From positions 4,898,001 through 4,962,000 of the forward strand of contig NGZR01000004.1 in the NCBI GenBank assembly GCA_002197995.1: DNA of 64,000 nucleotides. The letters are read 5' to 3'. Positions 43,690 through 55,082 of this stretch are shown here, piece by piece (within the stretch, counting starts at the first letter, position 1; every line of letters begins with the position of its first letter). A model generated the notes under the pieces. The model made no database searches. It saw only the letters and a program-made list of their open reading frames with translations, and was not told where the DNA came from. The position numbers and the translations under genes were made by a program. This DNA comes from Gaeumannomyces sp. JS-464 (taxonomy: Eukaryota; Ascomycota; Sordariomycetes; Magnaporthales; Magnaporthaceae).

Positions 43690-46600
43690 TCAGCCAAGGG
43701 TATCGTGGACAGTCTTGGTAAGAATGGGCGACCCGCTGACTGATGGAGGGCCGCCCAAACCCCGAGCGTCAAGGGTGATATCGAAATCGGCGGCGCGACG
43801 GGGTAGGTCAAATCGAACGTGATAGGAGAACTCGCCCCAACGTACAAGGCTCCCGACCGTCTGATCGGTAATGGGCCAGACCGCTAGCGTGCTGCCATGG
43901 CTCGCAACGCTGAATTGAGGTTTGTCCAGGCTCTGGATGACGCGCCCGAATGCCTTGATTGTATCCGACTTCTCGATGAAGCAGCAGCGGACACGGCCTG
44001 TCGGTTGTCAGGGGCCTGCGCACGCACCACACAAGCAGGCCGGAGGGCCCTTATCTGGGGCTTCATTTAGGCTCGAGTCACCCAATTACTTACCAGAGAT
44101 TGCTAGGCTCCCAGAGTCATTCAGCCACCTCGAGGCTGGCTCGAAGTAGAGGGAGGAGGATATGAGGCGGTCGGCCGCCTTCCGAACGCGACGCCTCACA
44201 TCCTCGATGTTGGTGGAGGCCCTTGCCGCGTCCTCGAGGCTGCCACCCTTCAATGCCTTCACGTCGTTAAACTTATGACCATTCGGTCTGAGTATGGGGT
44301 TGATGCGCAGGTATCGATCGGGCATGCTGGAAGCCAGCTTGCCGAATTTCTTTCGCCAGGTTCCTTCCGCGTCTAGGTCTTTTTTGAAAACTGCCGTGGC
44401 GATGTTGAGGTAGCGTTGAACCGCGGGGAGTATGTTGCCAAAGGCGGTGGTTTGCGAGTCTGGATGAGAGGAGTCGCCGCCCGAGGGTTTCCCAGAGCCA
44501 AGCGACAGTAGAAGATCCGGGTGCTTGGAAGAGGAGTCGGGCCACACTCTCCGGTGCTCGTTCAGCGCAATATGTGAAGGGTTGTTGGCCCACAGACAGC
44601 CATCGGAGTAATCCGTCCCGGAGATGTGCTTCAGCGGCGCAAAGTAAGGGGGCGCAGCCGAGGTGGCTCTGGCGGCTTCCCATACCCTGAATTGTGACCG
44701 TGGCTCATCGTGCCTCTCGGTTTTGTATTCTACAATTTTTTTCAAGAGAGATCAGCTGCATTCTCACCGAAATGACCCGGCTCGCTTACCCTCACTCTCT
44801 TTAGCTATGTAATTTGCCAGGACTACCTCCTGGTTCCCGGGTTCCCCCATCGCTGAGACGAAGACCTTGGCGGAGGCTATCAAGGTTTTATCGCAGTTCT
44901 GCGTCTGACATATCAAGTACGGACCTGTTGCTAATGTTAGCAAGCAAGAGACTCGAAGCAAGCATTTAGCAGAGGGTCGCGCCTCACCCTCGCACCGGGA
45001 AGTGTGTGCTCAGCAAATGGGTCGAGAGTCTGCTTGAGCTGGGTTTCAAGAGCGGGCGTGTCGTACGGGAATCCGGATATGATGCGACTAAGAGACTGGA
45101 TTATGGAGTTGTTACGCTTCGGCTTGAAGGCGAGCAAGCAGAGTTTCTTGAACTGATCGAGCATCTCTTTTTCTCCCATATTTCGAAGAGCGAGAGTCAA
45201 TGCAATGATGCCACCGACGCTCGTGCCACCTATGAGGTCGAAAAATCTCGCGACTGGAAGCTGGCCGCCCATCGTTCTGCCAAGATCAGTCAGCACCTCT
45301 AGCTCGATGATTCCTCGGACTCCGCCCCCTAAAGATAGGACTCGATGGCCGACGTGTCGCGGGAGCTGGAGAACCCGATGCGGCACCGTGAGCTGCTTCG
45401 GTTTGGAATGCAGACCGCATTCCATGATCTGCACCACTCTCGAGTCATCTTCCCACTCCTCAGCCAGCATGGAGATGCAATCTTTGCAGACGCCGTGCCG
45501 ACATGGCAAAAGCTCGTATGCGCAGTGTTGGGAGCGCCAGGAGCAGGTGGAGGCGTCGCTGATGCGGAGGGCTAGAGTTCTATCGTAGAGACGGCGAATG
45601 GTTGCTGCGTGCGCTGCCCAAATAATGTCCCGGCTTGGGTGGGATCCCTGGTGCGAAGCGGTGGTTACATAAAACCCCTGAGGATGATTCTCCATACTCC
45701 GGAACTGCTCCTCTAGACTTGGGAGGAACTCAATCATGACCCTATCTGCGAAGGCCGAATGCCAACACCCCACGCCAATGACGCGACCTCGTGCATCCTG
45801 GTGGAGATAGGGGCCTTGGAGGCCGTGGCCACGCAAGCTGATGACACAGCGATTGTCGTTGGCGTCAGTGAACTCGCAGGGGCAGGACGTGTCAAAGAAC
45901 GCCTTCAGCGCGTCCCGGATCTGAGTCTGGTAGGGGTTCCCGTCGGCTCCCTGGCCAGCCTGGACCACGTCTTCGAGGCGCCCTAGATGGCGTGTGCTGG
46001 ACCGGCTTAGGGCAAGAGCAATGGCGGAGCATATAACCGGCGTCACCGTGTCTAGGAAATACACGTCAGGCGACTCCGCTGCGGTGACTGCGCTCGATTG
46101 TTGCCGTCCTTGACGCATGAGATCCAGAAAGCCAGAGGCGACGCCCGCCTGAGAGGGACCAAGAGGCAATATTTTCTCCATAAAGTCGAATGGCTTGTCC
46201 ATGTGTTTCGAAAAATGATCAAAGGCCATTTGGAAGAAAAGGTCTTGGTCGTCTGAGGAGAGCAGCATCTTCGACTCCATCTTCCGCTCTTGAGCCCTCA
46301 CCGTAGCTTGGTGAATCACCGAACGCAGCTCCTGTAGCTGCTGTGTAAGATGTGCTTTTTCTCGTGGAATCCTGATGAACTGGGTGGAGGCGTAAAGGTA
46401 GCCGAGGAGTTGCTGCAGACTGCCGACCGATTCCCCCAGCCCCTCGATCCAGACTGTGTGCTCCTTCATGGCCTTGTCATCTCTGAAGGCGTTTTTATGC
46501 TCGTTCAGTATCCTCTCTGTCGTCTCGGCGTCACCACGCGTAATGTCCTTATCGTCCGACATGTTGAGCACTATGATGAGGTGCGGGAGGGTGGCCCTAT

Positions 46601-47665
46601 TGACGGCGGCTGTTTGGGACTCTCGCGCCCACTGGAGGAGGCGAGCGATGTCCTCCTCGAGGGACCTGGCGGCTGCACTGATGTTGACATGTACCAGGAC
46701 GTCGGAGAAATTGTACAAGAGCTTCGGGAATAGTTTCGACACAGCGGAATGCCGGCTGCTGCTTAGTGTTCCCGGGAACTTCAGGTGGCGTGTAAAGCCT
46801 GGAAGGGAGCTCTGGGACATGTCGTGGAGGGCCCAGCGATCAAATGTGGCGTGGACGAAGTCGGAAGCACTCTGTGCATTCCCGTAGCCGCCTGTGCTCC
46901 GTCCAGCGTCTTAGGAAGCTGCTCGCCGCCATGGAAGCCCTCGGCGTCGGCGAACAAGAGCGGCCGCCAAGCTACTGACGGGTCCAAGTCCGGGGTAGGG
47001 TCGCAATAGAGATGAACGTCCCCGGAGGTCGGAAGCGTGCTCCCCGGGCGTCCAATGACAGGTAGCGGACTTGTATCATCATCTGTCTCTTGCGGCCCGT
47101 GGCCTGCTCCATCAGAAGGGTGGCTCATCAGCAGCCTGATCAGTGTGCTCTTCCCGGCGCCCGTATTGCCAATAAAAGACGCCAAGCGAGGGAAGCACGG
47201 GCCGGCCCCCTGACGGCGAATTCGGCGGTGATCACCGATCACTCGGCTGAACCGAGGGAACTCCTGGAGCTCGAGGTCTGGCCCTGTGCGTTGTGTCACG
47301 GAGAACCAGAGTGCAGTGCGTTCTTGGTTGTACTGCTGTGTCCGGATCGCGACGTCTTCGGAATGCCCGTTGAAGATATTATCGAACATCAGACTTCGCA
47401 AGTCAGCCGTAGCCCATATCTTTGGCGCAGTGGGGATACAACGCACAATTCCTCGTAGGTCATGAATTAGTGTTGAGGGTCCCGGCGCCGGTGGGACGCC
47501 AACGCCTCCCGACATTTGTCGCAGTATTTCTCGTCGATTTTGCGCAGTATGTGCTGCATGGTTGCTCTCGGCATTCCCCGCACTGGACACGGTCGGTAAC
47601 TGGAGGCGTCGCGTCTGCCAATTGTCGTGAACCACCTCAAGGCGTGAATGTGGCGAAGGAGGCAC
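43690..47665 (-). CDS. Multidomain GTPase - RING-like - patatin phospholipase protein
   Basis: Large minus-strand gene. N-terminal part: a Walker A loop GNTGAGKST (about 47170) and DxxG context LLFADAEGFHGGE form a P-loop GTPase. A coiled, GTPase-associated region follows (LLYNFSDVLVHVNI, LPHLIIVLNMSDD). Then a RING-like cysteine cluster CAYELLPCRHGVCKDC leads into a patatin domain with LSLGGGVRGI, the nucleophile motif GGTSVGG (near 45220) and, after introns, ATSAAPPYF and YSDGCLWANNP carrying the catalytic Asp. C-terminal introns: 44995-44925, 44789-44730 and 44093-43998; the last exon is 43997-43690. One indel near 46910 joins the two large frames. The 5' end is uncertain: another frame at about 47600-47480 encodes a Cys-rich CGECREQPCSTYCAK / KYCDKCREAL unit that probably belongs to the protein. 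The expected length is about 1,220 residues. The architecture resembles NLR-type immune effectors, with the lipase as output. The biological role is inferred. Confidence 0.82.
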
Positions 47666-48346
47666 TGTTGGTGCGACAGGATGCTGCGTTACTAATACCG
47701 CCGATACCCGGAAGCTAGAGAATATTAGAAGGAGAAAGGCACGTTAAAGCAGCGTTCGGAATGCAGGCTTCAGCAAGTGATACATGGTATAGCAGCTGGT
47801 TGAGCGAGCAGAAAGTGCTGCGGCGAGAGCCCAGGGCGGACGCTTGAAAGATATTAGAAGCGGTGCAGGATGCAAGAAAAAGTGCAGGAGAGACGAGACT
47901 GTTTTGGCACGCAGAAACCGGCTTTCCCGATCGAGCCTGGGAGATTGAGGGTGTGAAGAAAGCCCAACCCCTCGCGTCTGGCCAATAAGGGCCACATCAT
48001 CAAAGGGGAGCAGGAGTCTGATGAATACAATTCTGCAGAAGCCACATGCAGGTATGTGACCCGGGTGACATGGTTTTTGGAATAATATTGGCCTGCCCGA
48101 GAATTGGCTAACCAGTGGAAAGCACCCACGTTGAGGCGATCGAAATTGACGGGCTGTGAATTGTCGAGCCTGCCCAAATGGGCCCGAAGGAACACCGAAC
48201 ATCCAACTAGGCGCCGCCAGGAAGACAACCGACCACGAAAGGGAAACCCTTTGGAAGCCTAATCGACGTGCCATGGATTCTCCATGCCTTGATAAGATTC
48301 GAGATAAAGAGAAACGTCGCGTAGTACATGTACGTTGGCACAGCCC
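47666..48346. other. Intergenic, promoter side of the GTPase-patatin gene
   Basis: About 0.7 kb. An open frame on the minus strand (47744-48274) has no family features and is not called. Confidence 0.45.
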
Positions 48347-49639
48347 CTACCAAGTGCTATCTACTACATTATCATATATGGTTGAATACTGCCACCCCGG
48401 TGTTAGGGCGAAAAATACACCCAGAACCCAGACGTATCCCAGCATGCGCTGCCAACCGGGGACTGGAGCACCCCGCCGTCCCTTGCCCAGGAAGCACTGC
48501 CCAACCACCGTTTCCAACAGGCACAGCACCCAGTTTAGCAGAAAAAACCGCGCCTGCTCGAAGGCGTGGCTCCTCCCCGTCAACACCCACCCCGTCACCG
48601 CGTGGCAGAGGCTCGACGAGAAGAAGATCCAGCCCGCGCCCAGCGTCTTCTCCACCATGACCACCGCTCCCGGGCGCGTTCCAGGTGAACCCTTGCCCGC
48701 CGCCAGCAGCAGCCGCCCGCAGCGGGCGGGCAGGACGGCAGCAGCCAGCCGCACAAACGGGGGCGTGTAGGCGGCCAGCGTCTCGACGTGCAGGCGGTGC
48801 CAGTACACGCCCCAGAACCGGCGCAGCGTGTACGCGTCTGCGGGGCTGCCGTACAGCGACGGCCCGCGGCCTCTGGACTTCCACCCTTCCGGGGTGTCGG
48901 CGCGCAGGACGGCGACGTGCAGGATGGCGAGGAGCTCGCGCATCATGCAGAGGGAGAGGTGGGTGGCGCGGATCCAGTTGACGGACGTGATGGCGCGCAG
49001 GCACAGCTCGCGCGCGTTGAGGGCGTCGAGCGGCGGGACGAGGCCCTGCTTGCGCGGGGCGAAGTCGTCGAGCGTCAGGCCGAGGCTGAGGGTGGTGGTG
49101 TTGACGAGGTGGGAGATGGTCTGGTCGAGGGCCCAGAAGGTCAGGAGGCGGTTGAGGCAGTGGGCGACGAAGAGGGGAAGGGATTGGGATTTCGGGTCGT
49201 TGGAGGCTGTTTTGTTGTTACCGCCGGTGGCTTTGCTGGCAGGATGCTCTGGCGAACCCGGCTTGGTGGCGGCGACAGATGGGGGTGCCGGCTTGTCGGT
49301 GATCAGGGTCGTCCAGAAGACGAATACATGGCGAATTTTGTGCGCGTCGAATAGGGTGTCTGTTGTTTCGAGGAAGAATCTCTTCCAGAAGAGCAGGGTA
49401 AAAAGTGCGCAGGAACACGGCGATGGAGAGCATCACCAGGATAAACGTCGGCGCAGAGTCTCTGTCCGGTTGCTGGCCCCTGGTGTAGCCCGCAGTCGCT
49501 ACCCGAGGATGCTCAACACGCCAAGAACATGGCGGACTTGATCACCCGGCTGTCGGTGTGCTGCGAGATAGAAGCAGCCAAACGCTGCGAAGAAGCATAT
49601 TGGCGCGGAGGAGACTGTGGTGTGGTAAATGAAGTCCAT
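48347..49639 (-). CDS. MBOAT / wax-synthase-like membrane acyltransferase, two frameshifts
   Basis: ATG at 49639 (MDFIYHTTVSSAPICFFAAF) and stop at 48349-48347. Membrane helices alternate with the family's landmarks: LNARELCLRAITSVNWIRAT, SLYGSPADAYTLRRFWGVYW (the strongest signature of fungal wax-synthase-like MBOAT proteins, PF13813) and SLCHAVTGWVLTG with the presumptive catalytic His. The last helices include NWVLCLLETVVGQCFL and YVWVLGVFFALTPGW. Single-base shifts near 49512 (after VLSILG) and 49410 (between FYPA and LLFWKRFFLE) split the frame; the similarity continues smoothly across both. The expected length is about 430 residues. Members transfer acyl groups to alcohols or secondary metabolites in the ER (for example wax esters, or TRI7-type acetylation). 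No biosynthetic cluster surrounds it, so the substrate is open. Confidence 0.78.
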
Positions 49640-50589
49640 TGCGGTGGGCGAGTAGGAAATCAGGGGATCTTTTTGGGGATATTTCGCGGCTTGTGATAAA
49701 CGAAGCAGCATCATCGACAATCGAGCGAGACGTCGATTGCAATATACCAGTGATACGTCGCTCCGGCGCAATTTTCTCATCATGGAACTTTGGGGGTGGC
49801 ACCTTGACAAATATGAATGTATTTCGGGCTGGCGATTGCAGTGATGGAAGGCACCTTTTTCCCTCTTCGACTTACTGAGCGCTGAAATCGATCAAAGGTC
49901 CACAGCAGGAACGCGCTGCTTACTGTCGCTATTGATCCTTTCGGCCGCACTGCGCCAAGAAATCGCCGGCACCACGCCACTGGGACGTATCCCAAAGGGC
50001 TGCCGGCCCCGCAATTACCTGCAGGGTCCCTCTGCCAGCCACTGGACGCCACCGGCCCAAGTGATCCTCTACACCACGTGCATACAGCCGCCCATTGCCC
50101 GCCTCAGCCTCCCCCGACGGGCGGTCGATGTCCCCTTTTACGAGCCCGCGGCGATAAGAGGTGGTGAGCGTCATCAATTGACCTTTCTGATGGCGGCCCC
50201 ATTAGTGTACCGCGCCCGCGGGCTTGGAATGCCTCGTTTGAGCGCACGCATGCTCGCCGACGAAGCGAGCGGCAATTGATCGCCAAGGCGAATTCAGGCC
50301 CTGCTGCCGCTGTGTGCCGTGAAAATTAAGCATGACACCCTCCTGCCGACAAGAACGGCGATTACAGTAATGGAACAAGACCCCCGCCTCAAGGCATCCA
50401 CATTTAAGCCCACGGCGTCTACCATGTTCGGGACTCTGGTTCCCCTATCCTCCCCAACCATCACAGCACCAACACGTCCTCAAACATCTTGGCCAATTTC
50501 CCAAAGCACTTTTCTGCCCCTTACCCCTTTTACATAGATCCCAACTCTCACCTCCAGCTTACCCCGTCCCCTATCCCCCAGCCGCCAAG
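49640..50589. other. Divergent intergenic region
   Basis: About 0.95 kb between the starts of the MBOAT gene and the Cys-rich protein gene; both promoters are here. The last 100 bases before the downstream ATG are pyrimidine-rich, as in many fungal leaders. No gene is seen. Confidence 0.5.
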
Positions 50590-51231
50590 ATGCCCTTCAT
50601 ACCCGCCGCCATCGCCGCCGGCGTCGCCACCGCCGCGAGCGCGGCCGTCAGGATCGCACCCGTGGTCATCCGGGCCGTCGGCGCCGCGGGCCGCGTCACG
50701 GGCAAGGTGACCGAGATCGCCAACCAGGCCCAGAACCACAAGCGGAGCGACGGCAGCGGCAGCGGCGACTCGATGCACCTGACGCACGACGACATCGTCG
50801 CCATGGCCGAGATCCCGACCCTCAACGTCCGCCTCGAGGACTCGGACAGGCGCGAGCAGCGCCGCAACCTCGTCGGCCTCTGCGGCGTGCCGCAGTACAA
50901 CTTTGACATGTGCAAGGACCAGCTCGCAAAAGGCAAACCGGTCGAGAGTTCGATTCCGAGCAAGGGCGGTAAGTGTTTATTTTCCCTCCCTCTCTGATGT
51001 TATACTTCCCAAATCTCCCATGCACCGTTTGCTAACTAGTCGTGCTTTCCGTCCACCGCAGTGGCCAAGTTCGTCAACATCCCCCCGGCCTGCATGAACC
51101 TTGCCGTCGTGCTCAGCGGCTCCTGCACTGGTGAGGGCACGAGGCCGGTGCCGTGCGGATCCGACTGCATGCAGTACACCGGGCTTAACGACCAGCAGAT
51201 GATGTTCCTCTCCAAGGCTCTCCAGGGCTGA
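50590..51231 (+). CDS. Small six-cysteine protein of unknown function (182 aa)
   Basis: Two intact exons, 50590-50968 and 51062-51231. The intron has donor GTAAGT, branch GCTAAC and acceptor CGCAG, and the join is in frame. The N-terminal 37 residues are Ala/Val-rich (MPFIPAAIAAGVATAASAAV) with scattered Arg and Lys, which could be a weak signal or membrane-binding sequence rather than a clean secretion signal. After a Gly/Ser linker the C-terminal half carries six Cys (98, 108, 137, 148, 158, 162) in GLCGVPQYNFDMCKD, PPACMNL, GSCTGEG and PCGSDCMQY. An even cysteine count over about 65 residues suggests a disulphide-bonded domain. I do not recognise the family. It could be a secreted effector-like or wall protein, but secretion is uncertain. 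Confidence 0.7.
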
Positions 51232-52063
51232 TTCTTTCTCCGTTTCGGCATGGAGCTCGGCAAGTCTTTTCCGTCTCCTTCCCCTCCCCTTTGATCACCA
51301 CCACATACCAGGACTCACCGCTACCTACCAGGACTCACCATCACAGCATCTAGAACAACGGTCTCGAGACTACAGGACGGAGCCACCAAACCTGTATTTA
51401 AGGCGTCAGGCGCTGGGGAAGAGGTTTTTCTTTTCATATTCTTTTTTTTTTTTGCTTCACCGGGCGTTTAGGACATCGGTCTCTTTTTCCTTCTTCATCT
51501 TCTAGTTCAGCTTGGCGTTTGGCGATAGGTTTCTTCGGGGTCTTTTATCTCTCACCATTAGCTCGGCGTTTAGGATCAGGATTCTTTGGTTCCTGATTTT
51601 ATTCATTTCCCTCTGTGCTTGTCAACATGCCGTATTTACGTTGGAGTCTTGACAGTCTGCCTTGGAGTGAATTTAGTAAGCCAACTCGTGAGTTACAAGT
51701 GAATATATTAAAGCTTGGCAAATAGACATAGGGACCAAGTTGCTGCACTATTTTACAGGATATGGTTAGACGACAGCCCAAGCTTGTCTGCTGCGTTGAT
51801 CGTCCTACCACCTCGGCATGTCTCACAAGGTGTTGTCCGCAATACTAACAATTCTTTAATACTCAAGGAATATGGGCGGAGTTGGAGTGAAACATTGTTG
51901 TGCACAGGGCCGTCTGGGCTTTACCGAGGATAGTTGTTAGAAAACGGGTGTAGAGAACTTGCCGGGCAGAATTTATGTCAGGATTACCAACGGTGAAAGT
52001 ACTTCGAAATTTGGTGCTTTGTATACATGTATGGGAAAAAACCCCCAGCTCCTCTTTTCGCCC
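51232..52063. other. Convergent intergenic region
   Basis: 3' flanks of the Cys-rich protein and NUDIX genes, with CT-rich and T-rich tracts and a repeated TTAGCTCGGCGTTTAGG-like phrase near 51500-51570. No gene is seen. Confidence 0.45.
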
Positions 52064-52728
52064 TTAAAGCCCTCCTTTGATAGAGCTCCCTTCCGTCGAA
52101 GCTCCGCGCCTGATTTTAAAAGCTTCCAGAATAACCTCGCGAGGCTTCTCCGCCGTGAAATCCAGCACCGTCCCATCGCCCATCCTCCGCGCCCTCACCT
52201 CCTCCTCGGAGGCCCAGACAAAGGCCACGTGCTCGTTCGGGTCCAGCGCGACGTCGCCCGGGGCCGCCTCGACGACAAAGTAGAACCGGCAGACGACCTT
52301 GCCCTTCCTCGACCGGAAGACTTCGCCGCCCATGGCCCAACCCTCGCGGCCGGGCAGGCGCGCGAGCGGGCCGACCGCGCGCGCCGCGAGCCCCGTCTCC
52401 TCGCGCAGCTCGCGCGCGCACGAGTGCAGCACGCTGGCGTCGCCGTCGTCGCACCCGCCCCGGGCGGCTCCCAGCACAGCGGGCGCGAGTCGTGCGCCGC
52501 GCGCCGGATGAGAAGCACGCGCGCCAGGCCGGGCGGCGCCGGGCGGTCGAACACGACGGCGCTGGTGGCTAGGAAGGCGGGCGCGGCGCTGCTGGAGCCG
52601 GCCGGCGGGGCGGGGAAGTGGCGCGAGAGGAAGGATTGGGGCGGGATGGTGAAGGGTTGGACGGAGGCACCATCGGCGGTGAAGTCGGCGGCGCTGAGCG
52701 CTGGCGGTGTACTTGGGTCGCTTTCCAT
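52064..52728 (-). CDS. NUDIX hydrolase A, one frameshift
   Basis: The start chosen is ATG at 52728 (MESDPSTPPAL), because from there it aligns with the second NUDIX gene; an upstream in-frame ATG exists at 52824. Strand text SAVVFDRPAPPGLARVLLIRR and LCWEPPG precede the NUDIX box, whose core RELREETGL is present after one missing G near 52468. The first Glu of the GX5EX7REUXEEXGU consensus is Ala here. Then VCRFYFVVEAAPGDVALDPN and EHVAFVWASEEEVRARRMGDG follow, ending in AFKIRRG. The expected length is about 220 residues. NUDIX enzymes cleave nucleoside diphosphates linked to another moiety. The gene sits about 290 bases downstream of the HET gene, on the same strand, and is paralogous to the NUDIX gene on the other side. 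Confidence 0.82.
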
Positions 52729-53019
52729 TCCGACGGCTGCTGGGGTCGGGGGCCTGCTGGTAAAGTCTGGTGGCTGACGGATCCTCTCAAAGCTGCCTAG
52801 GTATGGATCTGCAATGGGAAGCAAACTTTATAGACGTCGGTATGGCGGTGTGGATGGAAGGTGACGTGAACATTGAAGACCTTGAATATGAGGCTTTGTT
52901 TGTTGGTGCTACCCACGTCATTACACGTAGCGCTAGCACTACGGCTTAGGCAGCGGAATTACCCCACGCTGCCCCTAGCGCGTCCACGACGAGGCCGCGC
53001 TCATGGCAGCATTCCCCGA

Positions 53020-55082
53020 TCAAACGATCTCAAACTCCCTCTCCTCCAATTCGCCCCTTTCCACCATGCCAACCGCCTCGCCATCCATGAAGCCATGAAC
53101 ATAGCATTCCCCTACGAGCAAGTACCTCTCTCCACCCAGTGGCCGCAAGCAGAAGCACGTCTTGCCTCCCCATAAAACCACCACTACATCCCCTGCAGCC
53201 ATCATTTTCGGTCCCAGCACACAGAACCCCTTGCCCGTCCTCGCGAACACGCGGTTGCTCGACGCGCCGTTCGCCGACCGCGACCACTCCTCGTACGGCC
53301 CGTCCGCCCCGGCCTCTCTCGCAGGGGCGTCCAGAGCAGCCTGCCCAATCTCCAGCAGCCCGGGCCCCATGAGCTCTACCGCCGCGTCCCCGAGCGCGCG
53401 GCGCAGGTACGCCGCGCCCTGGGCCAGCCACTCGTCCGCGCCGATCGCCCGGTAGTAGCCGATCGGGTCGCCGCCGGCGACGTCCTGCCCGGACGTCCCC
53501 GGGGTGCCGGCGGGACTGCCGTTCTTGTCCCGCCTGCGGAGCGCCGTGGCCGCCCCGCCATTGCTGAGCGTCTGCATGTAGGCGGCAAAGGCGCCGCCGC
53601 CGTTACCTGCGCAGGCAGCACCGTTCGCATACGGCCTGCCCAGGGTGAAGAGGCGGCCGTCCCCGTCGGGCCGCTGGCCGTACACGTCGCGCCACAGCCG
53701 GACGACGGGCAGCTCCGCCGCCGTGGCGACCGCGCGCTGGTGGAAGGCCTTGGGCTGCAGCGGCTGCGACGCCACGGCGACGGTGTCGACGAAGGCGCCG
53801 GCGATGCGCAGGACGCCGCCGTCGATCGCCAGGCTCGCCGTGCCTCGAGAGCCGGCGGCGCGGTGGGGCGACGTCGGCTCGGCCAGGATGTGCGACGTGT
53901 AGGTGCGCCAGTCGGGCACCCAGGAGGGGATGTAGTCGGCGGCGGCGGCGGTGGCGGCCCGCTGCGCCTCCCACTGCTCCGCCGTCGCGGCCAGGCTCTC
54001 GTGTTGCACGGCGGCAAGTGCGACGAGGCCAGGCTCGGCCGGGCCGCTACCGAGGGCGCGCGTGGCGACGTCGGTGTAGACGGCGGCCAGGGCGCCCCCG
54101 CGGTTGTCGTAGTTGGCGACCAGGCCGCGCAGGTCCCCGCCCGTGCTGTTCTCGCGCGAGTAGTGGCCGAGGAAGGCGAAGACGCGGTCGCGGTCGTCGG
54201 TGGCCTTGAGGTGGCGGGACCGGTGCAGCTCGTACATGAAGCTGAGGCGGTTGGCGTGGCGCGTGTTGGGCGGGTAGGGGGGCACAAAGCGGCGGTACGC
54301 GAACTTGATCTTGGCCGTATCGATGTCGAAGCGGCGCCGGAGGTGGTGGAACTCGGTGAGCGACTCGCAGACGCTGTAGAGCGTCTGCCAGTTGAGGGAC
54401 TCGTCGCCCCAGAACAGGGTCGCGGGGGCTTTGGTGCCAATCTCTTGGATGATCCAGACTCTCTCAAACTGCGCGGCTGGGTCAGCTCGACCGGTCCAGG
54501 CCTGTGCGGGCAGGCTGGGGAGGTATTTACCCAGCAGATATTCGTCAACTGTTTGATCGGGGCCCAGTCTTCTTCGCTGCGCTGCGCAAGCGTATCGTCC
54601 ATGTGGTCATCCTTGAACTTTCCGCGATCCTTGGTAAGGGCTTCGGCCAGCCCCCGGACCCTGTCAAAGGCAGCCTTTGCCTCGCCCTTGTCATCGGCAC
54701 CAAGCCAGACCAGGACGTGCTCGGCCCTTTTGTAGATGGCGTTCATGAACTTCACCTGCTTTCCTCGCTCTTCTATGCTGTCTTGGTTGATGCATATCTG
54801 GTCCGCCCACACCCGTCGCTTCTTGTCGGGCAGACGCAGCCGGCGCAAAGCGTCGTTAAGGCTTCGGGTGATTCTGAGAAGCTTCCCGCTGCACTCGAAG
54901 TCGAATTCTCGGTCCGGCCTTCCCCAGACATACGACAGCGGCTCATATGGCATGCCCGACTCGGCATTCATGTCGTAGACGTCAAGGGTTCCGACAAGGG
55001 GGTCGCTCCCCGACCCTGGGGAGAGGGTGAGCATCCTGATGGAGTGGTCATCTGGCAGTCGAATGTACTGGTAAGGCTCCAT
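53020..55082 (-). CDS. HET-domain (heterokaryon incompatibility) protein, 666 aa
   Basis: Two intact exons: 55082-54531 and 54468-53020. The 62-base intron has donor GTAAAT, branch CTGAC and acceptor GCAG; the join gives NICW-FERVWIIQEI, the canonical HET block. The HET domain (PF06985) spans about residues 48-200: PYEPLSYVWG, VWADQICINQDS, ERGKQVKFMNAIYKRAEHVL. Downstream are RDRVFAFLGHYSREN and a long C-terminal region (about 450 residues) with YIPSWVPDWRTYTSH, common after HET domains, and a final GFCVLGPKMMAAGDVVVVLWGG beta-rich unit. HET domains trigger cell death in vegetative incompatibility and are thought distantly related to TIR domains. It is flanked by two NUDIX genes and shares a 0.8-kb divergent promoter region with one of them. 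The recognition partner is not evident. Confidence 0.94.

Noticed and set aside
47744..48274. 176-codon minus-strand frame between the GTPase-patatin and MBOAT genes
   Set aside because: Its composition and lack of any motif suggest a chance frame in the promoter region.
53740..54735. 331-codon plus-strand frame across the HET gene
   Set aside because: It is antisense to HET exon 2 and Gly/Val/Arg-rich without features.
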